From Thalassolituus maritimus (GTDB taxonomy: Bacteria > Pseudomonadota > Gammaproteobacteria > Pseudomonadales > Oceanobacteraceae), in contig CAJWBH010000014.1 of NCBI GenBank assembly GCA_913019975.1, positions 1-64,000 on the forward strand: a DNA stretch of 64,000 nucleotides, written 5' to 3'. Shown here piece after piece: positions 1 through 10,204 of this stretch. Numbering within the stretch: the stretch's first letter is position 1; the number at the start of each line of letters is the position of its first letter. The notes under the pieces were generated by a model. The model ran no database searches. It saw only the letters and a program-made list of their open reading frames with translations, and was not told the DNA's origin. The position numbers were made by a program, and so were the translations under genes.

Positions 1-2059
1 GTTCATCGAACAGGTTGTCCACTTTCAGGAAGACATCGGCACTGGCGGTCAGCGCGTAACGGCTGATGAAGTCGACCAGGAACAGGGACTCGGTCTCGTC
101 CAGTTTCGTGGCGGTGTTGTTGCATCCTGCGCTGGCACACATCTCATCGACGTAGGTGGCCACAAGGTAGTTGTCCCAGCCACTCGGGTGTTCCATGCCT
201 GTCCGGAAGCTCATCTGGTTTTCAGGTACGTCCTTGAGCTGATCGCCTTTTTTCAGGCCCGAAGCGGCATTGTCCTTGCTGATTTCCGCCTGGGTAAAGG
301 TGTAGGTAAGGCTGACCGGAAGGTAGAACTCGCCTGCCCGGGTGCCGGTCTGGAGCTGGAACTCAACACCGGAAATTTCAGCCTCGCCGGTTACAAAACT
401 GCCAGAGGTGGCGCCATTGCTGCACGGCGAGCCCACGGAACAGTTTTCGGCCTTGTTGGAGAAGTCGCTGTGGAAGCCGATCATTTCCGCGAAGAACGCA
501 TTGCCAAAGTACCGGAGGCCGGCCTCCCAGTTCTTGCTGGTTTCCGGATCTTCGTTTGCCCTGGCACCACCTCCGAGAGGGGAGAAACCCCGGTGCACGC
601 CACCCAGAACCTGCCAGCTTTGGGACAGGTCATAGGTAAAGGAAGCGCCGGGCAGGAGTTCAGCACTGTCATTGGCGCGGGTGCTGTCGACGGTCGTGCG
701 GCCGGGATCCGCGTATTGGGTGCGGCTGGTCTGTACATCCTCGTAGCGCAGAGCGAGGTTGATATTGAGCTTGTCCGTCGCCTGCCACTTGTCGAGTGCC
801 CAGAAGCTCAGGGCTTCGCCGGTCTCAAAGCGATTATTGCTGCCCGTGGGGGCGACAGTGTTCTGGAACACCAGAGAGCCGTTGACCTGGTCATAAACAT
901 CGACCGGCTGGAAACGATCCATTTCATCTTCGTGGTAGCGGGCGCCGAAATCAAACTGGTGGCTGCCCATGTCGACATCAAAGTTTACCTGCACGCCCTC
1001 GGACAGGTAGTCCCTGGCGTTGTTTTTGTAATCCAGGCCGCTGGCGTCAACTGTGCCGTCCAGAATACCCTGGGCATTGGCGTCGCCGCCGTTTGCCGAG
1101 TCGATGATGCTTCCGCCGCCGCTGAGCTTGAACCAGTTCCGCTTGAAGTCGTTGCGATAGAGGGTGGCCGTGCTGCTTACGGTATTACTCCAGTCGAACT
1201 GATGGGTCAGGCTGATACCGGAGTGGGTATTGTTCATCTGGTCGATGCTGGACAACCCGTAACGCCGGTTCGGATCCTGGCTGAAGTCCGCATCGGTCAG
1301 GCCGAGGTAACTGGAGTTGGAGGTTTCCTCGGAGTATTGCAGCTTGGCGGTCACGCTCTGGCGCTCTCCCTGCCAGCGCAGCTTGCCGACATAGTCTTCG
1401 ATATCAAAGCCGGTATCGCGGTTACTGCGGTCAATCTCCTTGAAGCCTTTCGCGGAGCGCTGGACGGTCTCAAGCAGGTAGCCCCAGTCGCCGGCCGTGT
1501 CACCATAGGTTACATGAACGTCGGTGGAGCCGCGGTCGTTGGTGACTGTCTCAACATAGCCCTGCCGCTGATCGGGAATGGGTGTGGAAATCAGGTTGAT
1601 GACACCACCGGTGGTTTGCGGGCCATAGCGCAGCAGCGGGGCACCCTTGAGTACTTCCAGCGAGGACATGCGCTTCAGTGTCGGAAAATAATAGGCGGCC
1701 GGATTGGAGTAGGGCGCCGGTGCGATCAGAATGCCATCTTCCATCAGGGTAATATTACTGCTGCGCTCGGCCGTGGCGCCGCGGATGCCGATATTGGGGC
1801 GCAGGCCCAGGCCTTCTTCTTCCCGCACATAGACGCCCGGGACGGTTTTCAGCACCTGGTTGATGTCGGTCTCAACCTCGGTTTTCAACTGCGCCTCACC
1901 AACGACGTAGCCTGACCCTGGCAAGGTCTGGGCTGCGGACGCATCGCCAATGATTTCCATGGGTTCAAGCATCTGGGGCTGATCATCGCCAGCGGCAGAG
2001 CCCAAGGCTGGGGCGAGGCTGATCGCCACAGCCAGTGATAGTTGGGAAGGTTTAAACAT
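1..2059 (-). CDS. TonB-dependent receptor, FecA-like (3' end outside window)
   Basis: Outer-membrane receptor for TonB-powered uptake of a ferric chelate or similar ligand. Reading the minus strand from the ATG at 2059 gives a signal peptide (about residues 1-22, ending LGSAAG), a TonB-box-like EPMEIIG, then a plug domain with TDINQVLKTVPGVYVREEE, LRPNIGIRG and GPQTTGGVINLIS, followed by a long beta-barrel. The frame stays open to base 1, where the C-terminal KVDNLFDE motif is reached, so only the last few tens of residues are missing. The plug and the barrel motif GGVHRGFSP resemble the FecA (ferric dicitrate) group, but the ligand cannot be assigned. A Fur-type box and a promoter lie upstream, consistent with iron control. 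An IS remnant sits directly behind the promoter. Confidence 0.9.
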   Translation of the reverse strand, partial: MFKPSQLSLAVAISLAPALGSAAGDDQPQMLEPMEIIGDASAAQTLPGSGYVVGEAQLKTEVETDINQVLKTVPGVYVREEEGLGLRPNIGIRGATAERSSNITLMEDGILIAPAPYSNPAAYYFPTLKRMSSLEVLKGAPLLRYGPQTTGGVINLISTPIPDQRQGYVETVTNDRGSTDVHVTYGDTAGDWGYLLETVQRSAKGFKEIDRSNRDTGFDIEDYVGKLRWQGERQSVTAKLQYSEETSNSSYLGLTDADFSQDPNRRYGLSSIDQMNNTHSGISLTHQFDWSNTVSSTATLYRNDFKRNWFKLSGGGSIIDSANGGDANAQGILDGTVDASGLDYKNNARDYLSEGVQVNFDVDMGSHQFDFGARYHEDEMDRFQPVDVYDQVNGSLVFQNTVAPTGSNNRFETGEALSFWALDKWQATDKLNINLALRYEDVQTSRTQYADPGRTTVDSTRANDSAELLPGASFTYDLSQSWQVLGGVHRGFSPLGGGARANEDPETSKNWEAGLRYFGNAFFAEMIGFHSDFSNKAENCSVGSPCSNGATSGSFVTGEAEISGVEFQLQTGTRAGEFYLPVSLTYTFTQAEISKDNAASGLKKGDQLKDVPENQMSFRTGMEHPSGWDNYLVATYVDEMCASAGCNNTATKLDETESLFLVDFISRYALTASADVFLKVDNLFDE

Positions 2060-2094
2060 GTGGTTAATCTCCATTACCATTTGTTTTTCGAAAT

Positions 2095-2113
2095 GTAAGT
2101 GACAATCATTACT
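2095..2113 (-). promoter_or_regulatory. Fur-box candidate upstream of TonB receptor
   Basis: The 19-mer GTAAGTGACAATCATTACT matches the classical Fur consensus at 13 of 19 positions, with an intact ACAATCATTA core. It lies about 35-55 bp upstream of the receptor start and just downstream of the predicted promoter, a usual place for iron-dependent repression. Confidence 0.6.
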
Positions 2114-2128
2114 ATTACGTTGGGCGAA

Positions 2129-2157
2129 ACTTTACGGTTCCGTAACTATAAAGTCAA
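2129..2157 (-). promoter_or_regulatory. Sigma-70-type promoter of TonB receptor with spacer dyad
   Basis: On the minus strand TTGACT (2157-2152) and TAAAGT (2134-2129) are separated by 17 bp. The spacer contains most of a perfect inverted repeat, TTACGG-TT-CCGTAA (2132-2145), which could be a second operator. This is an inference from sequence only. Confidence 0.45.
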
Positions 2158-2164
2158 TTGCTAA

Positions 2165-2665
2165 TCGGCTCACGACGTCTCAGACCGCGAGCGTCTCATC
2201 ATGGAAACCTGGACAGGGGCCTTCCCCCAGCTCCTGGCAGCCTATGAGCACAAGGAGCGGTTCTACCACATCTGGGGCTGTGCCACCCGGCGGGATGCTG
2301 AGAAGGCGTTGGCTGCCTGGGTTGACGGCATCCCGCAGGGGCAGAAGGAGGTCTGGAAGGATCTCGTTAGCGCCGTCAGTGGCTGGCGTGAGGAGGTGCT
2401 GACCTACTTCGAGACCGACATCCCAATCACCAACGCCTTCACGGAGTCGATCAACCGGCTGGCCAAGGACAAGAACCGCGATGGCCGGGGCTATTCATTC
2501 GAGGTGATGCGGGCCCGGATGCTCTACACCACCAAGCACAAGAAGAAGACGCCACAGACCAAGGAATCTCCGTTCCTGGGCAAGGCCACCATGACCTACA
2601 GCATGGGTCTCCCCGAGGCCGAGAAGAACTACGGCGTCGATCTATCAACCTTCTGGGAGGATTAA
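2165..2665 (+). pseudogene. ISL3-family transposase, C-terminal fragment
   Basis: Only the C-terminal third of an ISL3-type DDE transposase remains. An open frame with transposase character starts after the stop at 2162-2164 and continues through the internal ATG at 2201 to the stop at 2663-2665. Recognisable family features are the AYEHKERFYHIW stretch, the ITNAFTESINRLAK segment containing the last catalytic Glu, and GRGYSFEVMRARML. The N-terminal zinc-finger and helix-turn-helix part and the first two catalytic Asp residues are absent, so the product cannot be active. Base composition is high in G+C with long GAG/AAG runs, unlike the neighbouring aroE, consistent with transfer. Confidence 0.8.
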
Positions 2666-2713
2666 GGTTTTGGTGGATCAGAGGGGATCATCAACCACTT
2701 AATCCGGATACCC
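2165..2713 (+). mobile_element. Remnant of an ISL3-family insertion sequence
   Basis: This covers the truncated transposase plus about 50 bp downstream. The right end probably lies in the sequence that reads GGGTATCCGGATTAAGTGG on the minus strand (from 2713 inward), which looks like an ISL3-type terminal repeat. No matching left end was found near 2140-2180, so the element is one-sided and immobile. Confidence 0.55.
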
Positions 2714-2740
2714 TTATTTTACTGCTTGCTGTAAACAGGC

Positions 2741-3565
2741 TTAGCGGCGACGTTCATTCCGTAACGATTGCATCACCCGCGCAGTCTGGGGGCGTACCCC
2801 GCGCCAGACATAGAATGCCTCAGCGGCTTGCTCGACCAGCATGCCCAGACCATCGATGGTGCGAAGAGCACCGTGATCTTCAGCCCACTGGTTAAACACG
2901 GTCGTATTGCTTCCATACATCATGTCGTAGGTCGTTGTATTCTGATGGATGACCGATACAGGTATCGGCGGCATTTCGCCAGCCAGACTGGCAGATGTGC
3001 CGTTGATAATCAGATCAAAACTGCCGTCGATATCGGTAAAGCCACAGGCTGAAACACGACCGAGGTCGGCAAAATCTTTTGCCAGCGTCTGCGCTTTTGA
3101 TTCGGTACGGTTGGCAATGACGACCCCTGCGGGCTGTTGCTCCAGAAGTGGTTGCAGTACTCCCCGAACAGCACCTCCGGCGCCGAGGATAAGGATGCGT
3201 TTTCCCTCCAGAACCACCGAGTGGTTAATCATCAGATCTCTGACCAGACCAGCACCGTCGGTATTGTCGGCGAGCAACGTACCATCAGGCATCTTCTTTA
3301 ACGTATTAACCGCCTCTGCGCGTTTAGCACGGGCGGTTAATTCATTTGCTAAGCGGTAGGCATTCTCTTTGAAGGGAACCGTCACGTTTAATCCGCTGCC
3401 ACCGTGTTCAATAAAGCGTCTGACTTCACCCTCGAAGTCATCCAATGGTGCCAGCAGCGTTTTGTAAAATAAGTCCTCACCGGTCTGCTCAGCAAAGGCA
3501 TTCTGAATATCAGGTGACTTGCTGTGCGAGATCGGATTGCCGACTACTGCATAGAGGTCGGTCAT
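2741..3565 (-). CDS. aroE: Shikimate dehydrogenase (NADP+)
   Basis: Catalyses reduction of 3-dehydroshikimate to shikimate, the fourth step of the chorismate pathway, in the cytosol. The 274-residue protein has normal family length. The substrate site shows NPISHSKSP (residues 10-18) and NVTVPFKE, with catalytic Lys66, plus NTDGAGL with catalytic Asp103. The NADP-binding Rossmann loop is GAGGAVRG (128-135). It is the most downstream of a minus-strand run tsaC-hemF-aroE, with a 24 bp gap after hemF. The hemF-aroE order is common in gammaproteobacteria. Nothing abnormal is seen. Confidence 0.97.
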   Translation of the reverse strand: MTDLYAVVGNPISHSKSPDIQNAFAEQTGEDLFYKTLLAPLDDFEGEVRRFIEHGGSGLNVTVPFKENAYRLANELTARAKRAEAVNTLKKMPDGTLLADNTDGAGLVRDLMINHSVVLEGKRILILGAGGAVRGVLQPLLEQQPAGVVIANRTESKAQTLAKDFADLGRVSACGFTDIDGSFDLIINGTSASLAGEMPPIPVSVIHQNTTTYDMMYGSNTTVFNQWAEDHGALRTIDGLGMLVEQAAEAFYVWRGVRPQTARVMQSLRNERRR

Positions 3566-3589
3566 TGCGTCTCCTTACTGCTGCCGGTA

Positions 3590-5100
<1,511 letters not shown>

Positions 5101-5352
5101 AGAAGGGTTCCGGTAACTTTGATTGAAAAGATTGCGGAACCCTACCTCAAGCCCGGCGTGGCGGCAAGGAGGCGACCTTGAGGTAAGGCATGGTGAATAA
5201 GGTAACCTGTTATTTTGGCAGCTTAGACAGTAAAGCTACGGCCTGCTCTGGGGAGAATCCATCCGATGCTGGAGCAAAGCCCATACTGTGTACAGCGAGG
5301 CTCAGTTAAGCGCGAGGGTTAGTAGTCTACCTGGTTTCTACTTAGCTTGTTT

Positions 5353-6165
5353 CTATTTGGTCAGATGAGCCGGTTCCAGGCGGATGAATAACTCGCCTTC
5401 GCTTTTTTGCAGGAAACCATCGTAGCAGGCATGTTGCAGTTCCTGCTCCTCATCAGGGAGCCAATGGCGATTGTCGAACTCGATAATCTGATCAATCGAG
5501 TCGAGTTCAATACCGTAGGTTCTGCCTGCTGCCCGCAATATCACCACCACGGGCTTAAGCATTTCTTCGAGGCGTGCGGTTGCCTGATCAAATAATCGTA
5601 ATAACACCTTCAGGGTGGAGTGCTTCTCGTCATTCAGAATGCGGTTGGCCTCTTCGGCTTTATCTTCCTCATGCGCCATTTTCAGCAGCCGGGTCGCCAG
5701 AGAATGGATGCGCTTATGTGGCTCATCGAACTGAGCCATGATTTTGTGCAGCTCTTCGTCATGCGCTTTGTATTTGTCGTACCAGAGGCCAAAAGCGCAA
5801 AGATGAGGGTCGACTGCCTTTTTGAATTCTTCGCCATGATTGATGCTGTGCTCAAGCGCTGTAATCCAGTCAATGTGATCCTGGCGGCGTTGCTTCAGCA
5901 TGGAGATTAGCTGTTTACATTCTTCGAGTTGCGAGGTTGAGCCAATCAGACGGCTGAAATTAAACAGAGGAATCTGTGTTCCCTCGTAGGTGAACATACG
6001 GCGAATGCCAGATTTGCCGCCGGGCACATCATGTGGGTCGATTGCATCCAGTGTGGTGATGTACTGAATCGAATCCACGGGTAGAGCGTACTTTGCCCGT
6101 GGCAGATGGAAGGTAAGATAGCTTCCTGCCACATCTGACTGTGTGGCAACGGCGGTCTGGTTCAT
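5353..6165 (-). CDS. CheW-like chemotaxis protein with inserted CZB zinc-binding domain
   Basis: A 270-residue protein in which a CheW-like fold seems to be split by a chemoreceptor zinc-binding (CZB) domain. Residues about 14-75 (YLTFHLPRAKYALPVDSIQ to IPLFNFSRLIG) look like the first half of CheW, and residues about 205-265 (VVVILRAAGRTYGIELDSI) like the second half. Between them are the CZB ligands in the right order: His97 in QDHIDW, Cys123 in HLCAFGLWY, and His150 and His154 in PHKRIH. CZB domains bind zinc and have been linked to sensing of hypochlorous acid or zinc. No chemotaxis kinase or receptor gene is adjacent, so the partner array is elsewhere. The function is inferred. Confidence 0.8.
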   Translation of the reverse strand: MNQTAVATQSDVAGSYLTFHLPRAKYALPVDSIQYITTLDAIDPHDVPGGKSGIRRMFTYEGTQIPLFNFSRLIGSTSQLEECKQLISMLKQRRQDHIDWITALEHSINHGEEFKKAVDPHLCAFGLWYDKYKAHDEELHKIMAQFDEPHKRIHSLATRLLKMAHEEDKAEEANRILNDEKHSTLKVLLRLFDQATARLEEMLKPVVVILRAAGRTYGIELDSIDQIIEFDNRHWLPDEEQELQHACYDGFLQKSEGELFIRLEPAHLTK

Positions 6166-6234
6166 CGGTAGCTCCTCCTCATTCGATAAAGTGTAGATCA
6201 GGCCGGACGCTTTACCATTCGCGGTATAAGGATT

Positions 6235-7491
6235 TCACCGTACCCGGCAGTATCCGCCCGGTGCCTGTAACAGCCAGCCTTCAAGTTCCAGCATCAGAAG
6301 TTCTCCGAGCAACTCAGATATTGGGCGTGAGCTGCGAAGAGCAATCACGTCGACCGGCGTCGGATTAAAATCAATGTGATTGAGCAGTTCAGGAGCCTCG
6401 GCGCTGGGCGTGGCCAGGTCATTGGTGCTTTGGGTGTGCGAAGAGTTGTTTGCTGTATCAGTAAAGCCCGTGAGCCCTGGTTGCTGCGGTGCGTGCCTGG
6501 GTAGCTGCTGTTGTTTCTGGTGGGGTTGCTGGAATGGTTGTTGAAATGACATGCCGGTTGAAAGCGTGGCCTCAAGGATTTGCTGCGCGTTTTCGACAAG
6601 TAGCGCGCCTTCGCGAATCAGTTGGTGCGGCCCCCGGCTGAGTGGGTTGCCGAGTGCTCCCGGTACTGCCAACACATCTCTGCCCTGATCGGCGGCCATT
6701 CGGGCAGTAATCATGGTGCCGCTTTTGATCCCGGCCTCGACCACAAGGGTCGCGCTACTCAGACCACTGATGATGCGATTACGGGATGGAAAGTGGCGCG
6801 CCTGAGCTTTGGTGCCGGGGCTGAATTCACTCAGCAACAGGCCATGCTCCACGATACTAGCCGCCAGGCTACGATGTTTTGCCGGATAAATAATATCGGG
6901 CCCGGTTCCCATCACGGCAATGGTTGCTCCTGTCGATACCGCACCGCGATGCGCTGCGCCATCAATACCAAGCGCCAGTCCACTGACCACAGCCATTCCG
7001 GCAGAGGCAAGTTCAGCCGCGGTATCTATCGTCCATTCGAGGGCGCTTGCAGATGCCCCTCGACTGCCAACCATTGCAATCGCGGGTTGCTGCAGTGCGC
7101 TCAGATTGCCTCGATACCAGAGAAAAATGGGCGCATCGCGGAGTATATTCAGGGATTCGGGGTAGCCTGCGGTACCTGCCAGCAATACGCCTTGATTCGG
7201 GTGCTGGCACCAGTCTTCCAATATTTCAAAGCCGCGGCTGAGTGCGGCGTCATTGTGCCAGCGGTCTGCCTGTTCGGGCTTCAGGCCAAGCTGGATAAGG
7301 TCCCGAGGGCTGCATTGTGACAGGGCTTCCGGATTCGTCAGGCGACTGCGTATTTCGTTTAGGGCGATATTGCCCACGCCAGAAATACTGCGTAAACGCC
7401 ACCAGGCGAGCAGTGTACTTCGGTCAGGATGAGGAGCGGCAGAGTCGCCGTTGGAGCTATCGGGTGCGTATGTGAGTCCATCCATGGACAT
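6235..7491 (-). CDS. dprA: DNA-processing protein DprA (Smf)
   Basis: Binds single-stranded DNA entering during transformation and loads RecA. The N-terminal helix-hairpin-helix-like region (about residues 25-80) precedes an extended Rossmann fold with GSRGASA, VSGLALGIDGAAHRGA and a later GTMITARMAADQGRDV block. A linker rich in Gln, Pro and His leads to a C-terminal winged-helix-like segment (ISELLGELLMLELEGWLLQ). The ATG at 7491 was chosen because GGAGG lies just upstream; a GTG at 7518 would add nine residues. It sits downstream of the LysM gene, a pairing common in gammaproteobacteria. Confidence 0.93.
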   Translation of the reverse strand: MSMDGLTYAPDSSNGDSAAPHPDRSTLLAWWRLRSISGVGNIALNEIRSRLTNPEALSQCSPRDLIQLGLKPEQADRWHNDAALSRGFEILEDWCQHPNQGVLLAGTAGYPESLNILRDAPIFLWYRGNLSALQQPAIAMVGSRGASASALEWTIDTAAELASAGMAVVSGLALGIDGAAHRGAVSTGATIAVMGTGPDIIYPAKHRSLAASIVEHGLLLSEFSPGTKAQARHFPSRNRIISGLSSATLVVEAGIKSGTMITARMAADQGRDVLAVPGALGNPLSRGPHQLIREGALLVENAQQILEATLSTGMSFQQPFQQPHQKQQQLPRHAPQQPGLTGFTDTANNSSHTQSTNDLATPSAEAPELLNHIDFNPTPVDVIALRSSRPISELLGELLMLELEGWLLQAPGGYCRVR

Positions 7492-7559
7492 GCGGCCTCC
7501 GTGGCCTGCCAGACTCACCTCGTCAAAGCGTGAGTCTGTGATTGGTCATTCAGAAATTG

Positions 7560-8621
7560 TCAGATTTTCGGTGACTCAAAGTAATCGCCTACTTTCAGCG
7601 GACGCTGAGCGCGCATGATCAGCGCATAGGACATTTTTTCGTACACACGGAAAACCATCATGCTACCGGCATCCTCTGCTGGCAGACGAATCTTCTCTTT
7701 CTCAACCGGGTCGTAGACTACTTCGCCCGCTTTCTTGATCAGCATGACATGCCCGACGTCCATGCCGTCGCGCTCACCGCGGTTAAGAGCAACAACATCG
7801 AACTGTCCGACGTGAGATACACCATTGGTCACTGCCAGAATCTCACCAGCAATACGCTGACCCGGAGCCTTAGGAATAAAACGGGATTTCAGTTCGCGGT
7901 CTTCTGTTTCGAGCAGACGGTCGCGGGTCGAAACCTGCTGGTTAGTTTTCTCCAGCATCAGGGTGATGACATCGCCCTCAACGGTTTCAACTGAAGCCTT
8001 ACCGATATCGGTGGCTTCCATACCCAGTACTTCGTCAGTGACTGGATCAACAAAGACGTCGCCTTTACGGAAAATGCCGTAAGCAGAAGCCAGCTGGCCG
8101 TCCACTTTGCCACGTGCGTACACCTTGGTTCCGGCGCCCATCAGAACGCGACCGTCGGCACCGCTGACAATATAAGGGGCTTTCGCGAGCTCTTCTGGTT
8201 CAACGATGCGGTGATCACGCAGGAAACCCTGAATCGCATCCATCGGGATGGCGGCAATGGCGGCTTCGATAGGTTGAACACGTGCCGAAGGAGACATTTT
8301 CACGTCGCCCGGGCGTAGTTTAACGGTGCGGGATGCTTGTCCGCGCTCCATTACAGTTAGTTTTTTCTGGCCATCTACGTCAATCAGGCCGATCATGTCG
8401 CCAGGGTAGATAAGGTGAGGGTTGTTGATCTGGTCGTTCTGGTACCAGATTTCAGGCCATTCCCAAGCGTTGCCAGTGAAGCGTTCTGCGATATCCCAGA
8501 GGGTGTCACCCTTTTGTACCGTATAGCGCTCAGGGGCGTCAGCTCTGAGTTCCAGTGCGCTTGCACCGGCTGAAAGGCACATCAAACCTGCAACGAGGAG
8601 TCGTTTGATGGTTTTGCTCAT
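7560..8621 (-). CDS. Exported LysM-domain protein
   Basis: A 353-residue protein with a signal peptide (about residues 1-22) followed immediately by one LysM peptidoglycan-binding module (YTVQKGDTLWDIAERF ... NPHLIYPGDMIGL, about 33-80). The remaining 270 residues are a mixed beta region typical of the DprA-associated LysM proteins (YgaU-like in name only), with no catalytic motif visible. It is divergent from def, with about 105 bp between, and upstream of dprA on the same strand. It probably acts at the cell wall, but its exact role is unknown. Confidence 0.85.
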   Translation of the reverse strand: MSKTIKRLLVAGLMCLSAGASALELRADAPERYTVQKGDTLWDIAERFTGNAWEWPEIWYQNDQINNPHLIYPGDMIGLIDVDGQKKLTVMERGQASRTVKLRPGDVKMSPSARVQPIEAAIAAIPMDAIQGFLRDHRIVEPEELAKAPYIVSGADGRVLMGAGTKVYARGKVDGQLASAYGIFRKGDVFVDPVTDEVLGMEATDIGKASVETVEGDVITLMLEKTNQQVSTRDRLLETEDRELKSRFIPKAPGQRIAGEILAVTNGVSHVGQFDVVALNRGERDGMDVGHVMLIKKAGEVVYDPVEKEKIRLPAEDAGSMMVFRVYEKMSYALIMRAQRPLKVGDYFESPKI

Positions 8622-8726
8622 CCTTTATTCCCTTTATTATTAGCGTTCAGGGTGACGTTGAATTGGCTGCCACGCGGCCATATTAGCAAGTCACTACCAT
8701 AAAATTCCATAAGTAACGCATTTCTC

Positions 8727-9248
8727 ATGGCCATACTAGATATTCTGGAATTCCCGGACCCACGTCTGCGAACCGTTGCACAACCTGTTAAAGAGGTCGA
8801 CGCACGAGTGCAGAAAATCGTCGACGACATGTTTGAAACCATGTACGACGCACCCGGCATCGGCCTGGCAGCCACCCAGGTGAACATTCATGAACGCATC
8901 ATCACGATTGATGTGTCCGAAGACAAAAGCGAGCCACTGGTGTTTATCAACCCGGAAATTACCGTGCTTGATGGCGAGCTGGAGTCGATGCAGGAAGGCT
9001 GCCTCTCGGTACCTGGCTTCTATGAAGACGTGACCCGGGTTGAGCATTGCCTGGTGAAAGCCCTCGACCGCAAGGGTGACGCGTTTGAGCTTGAATGTCG
9101 CGGCCTGCTGGCGGTATGCATTCAGCACGAAGTCGATCACCTCGAAGGTAAGCTGATGGTCGATTACATCTCTCCGATGAAGCGTAATCGCATCAAAAGT
9201 AAGCTGGATAAGAAACACAAAATCGAAGCCCGTCAGGGGAAGCGTTAA
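8727..9248 (+). CDS. def: Peptide deformylase
   Basis: Removes the N-formyl group from nascent proteins co-translationally. All three metal-site motifs are present: GIGLAATQ (44-51), EGCLS with Cys92, and QHEVDHLEG with His134, Glu135 and His138. The 173-residue length is normal. It is the first gene of a tight operon with fmt, which begins 3 bp after the stop. The two enzymes add and remove the same formyl group. Confidence 0.98.
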   Translation: MAILDILEFPDPRLRTVAQPVKEVDARVQKIVDDMFETMYDAPGIGLAATQVNIHERIITIDVSEDKSEPLVFINPEITVLDGELESMQEGCLSVPGFYEDVTRVEHCLVKALDRKGDAFELECRGLLAVCIQHEVDHLEGKLMVDYISPMKRNRIKSKLDKKHKIEARQGKR

Positions 9249-9251
9249 TAC

Positions 9252-10202
9252 ATGGCTTTACGCATTGTTTTTGCCGGTACGCCGGATTTCGCCGCCGTTC
9301 ACCTCTCTGCGCTGGTTAACAGCGAGCATCAGGTAGTGGGTGTTTACAGTCAGCCAGACCGTCCGGCGGGGCGTGGAAAAAAGCTTCAGCCCAGCCCGGT
9401 AAAACAGATTGCGCTTGAGCATGATATCCCTGTGTATCAGCCGCTTAACTTCAAAGACGAAGCCGATGTCGATACGCTCCGTTCACTCAATGCGGACGTT
9501 ATGGTGGTGGTGGCTTACGGCCTTCTGTTGCCGAAGAGTGTGCTGGATGCGCCGAAGTTTGGCTGTCTTAACGTTCATGCATCGCTGTTGCCACGCTGGC
9601 GTGGTGCCGCACCGATTCAGCGCTGTATCGAAGCCGGAGATATGGTCACAGGCATCACTATCATGCAGATGGATGTCGGTCTGGATACTGGCGACATGCT
9701 GAGTAAGGTCACGACCGGAATTAATCTCGATGATACCGGCGGCTCACTGCACGACCGCCTGGCTGAGATGGGGCCGGGAGCACTGCTGAAGACGCTGACG
9801 GATGTTGAAGCAGGCACCCTGACGCCGGAGCAACAGAACGACGCCGCTGCCTGCTATGCCCATAAACTGAGTAAGCAGGAAGCACTGATTCAGTGGGATG
9901 CATCTGCAGACGAGCTGGCCCGCCGGGTTCGCGCGTTTAATCCTTTCCCTATGGCTTATACCCTTCTAGGTGATGAGCGTATCCGGATTCATGCCGCTGT
10001 CGCGCTGGAGAAAGCCACGCAACTGGCCCCGGGAACGATTGCACATGTTTCTGCCGACGGGATCGAAGTTGCCTGCAAAGAAGGTGTGCTGAAACTCACC
10101 AAGCTACAGCTTGCCGGTAAAAAGCCCATGGCTGTGGCCGACATCATCAACGGCCAGCCGAATCTTTTTCAGCCGTTTTACGTACTTTCTTCTGAGCTCT
10201 GA
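9252..10202 (+). CDS. fmt: Methionyl-tRNA formyltransferase
   Basis: Formylates Met-tRNAfMet using 10-formyltetrahydrofolate to make the initiator tRNA. The 316 residues carry the catalytic triad Asn107, His109 and Asp145 in NVHASLLPRWRGAAPIQ and MDVGLDTGD, and the N-terminal GTPDFAA loop. The C-terminal OB-like domain is complete. It lies between def (3 bp gap) and rsmB (2 bp gap), so it is almost certainly co-transcribed. Confidence 0.98.
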   Translation: MALRIVFAGTPDFAAVHLSALVNSEHQVVGVYSQPDRPAGRGKKLQPSPVKQIALEHDIPVYQPLNFKDEADVDTLRSLNADVMVVVAYGLLLPKSVLDAPKFGCLNVHASLLPRWRGAAPIQRCIEAGDMVTGITIMQMDVGLDTGDMLSKVTTGINLDDTGGSLHDRLAEMGPGALLKTLTDVEAGTLTPEQQNDAAACYAHKLSKQEALIQWDASADELARRVRAFNPFPMAYTLLGDERIRIHAAVALEKATQLAPGTIAHVSADGIEVACKEGVLKLTKLQLAGKKPMAVADIINGQPNLFQPFYVLSSEL

Positions 10203-10204
10203 TC

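Noticed and set aside
188-1915. Long plus-strand open frame of 575 codons
   Set aside because: It is antisense to the TonB receptor, whose minus-strand frame has signal peptide, plug and barrel motifs. The plus-strand product has no family signature.
5101-5352. Possible small gene or RNA between tsaC and the CheW-CZB gene
   Set aside because: No open frame with a ribosome site, no convincing stem with T tract and no tRNA-like fold was seen in these 252 bp.
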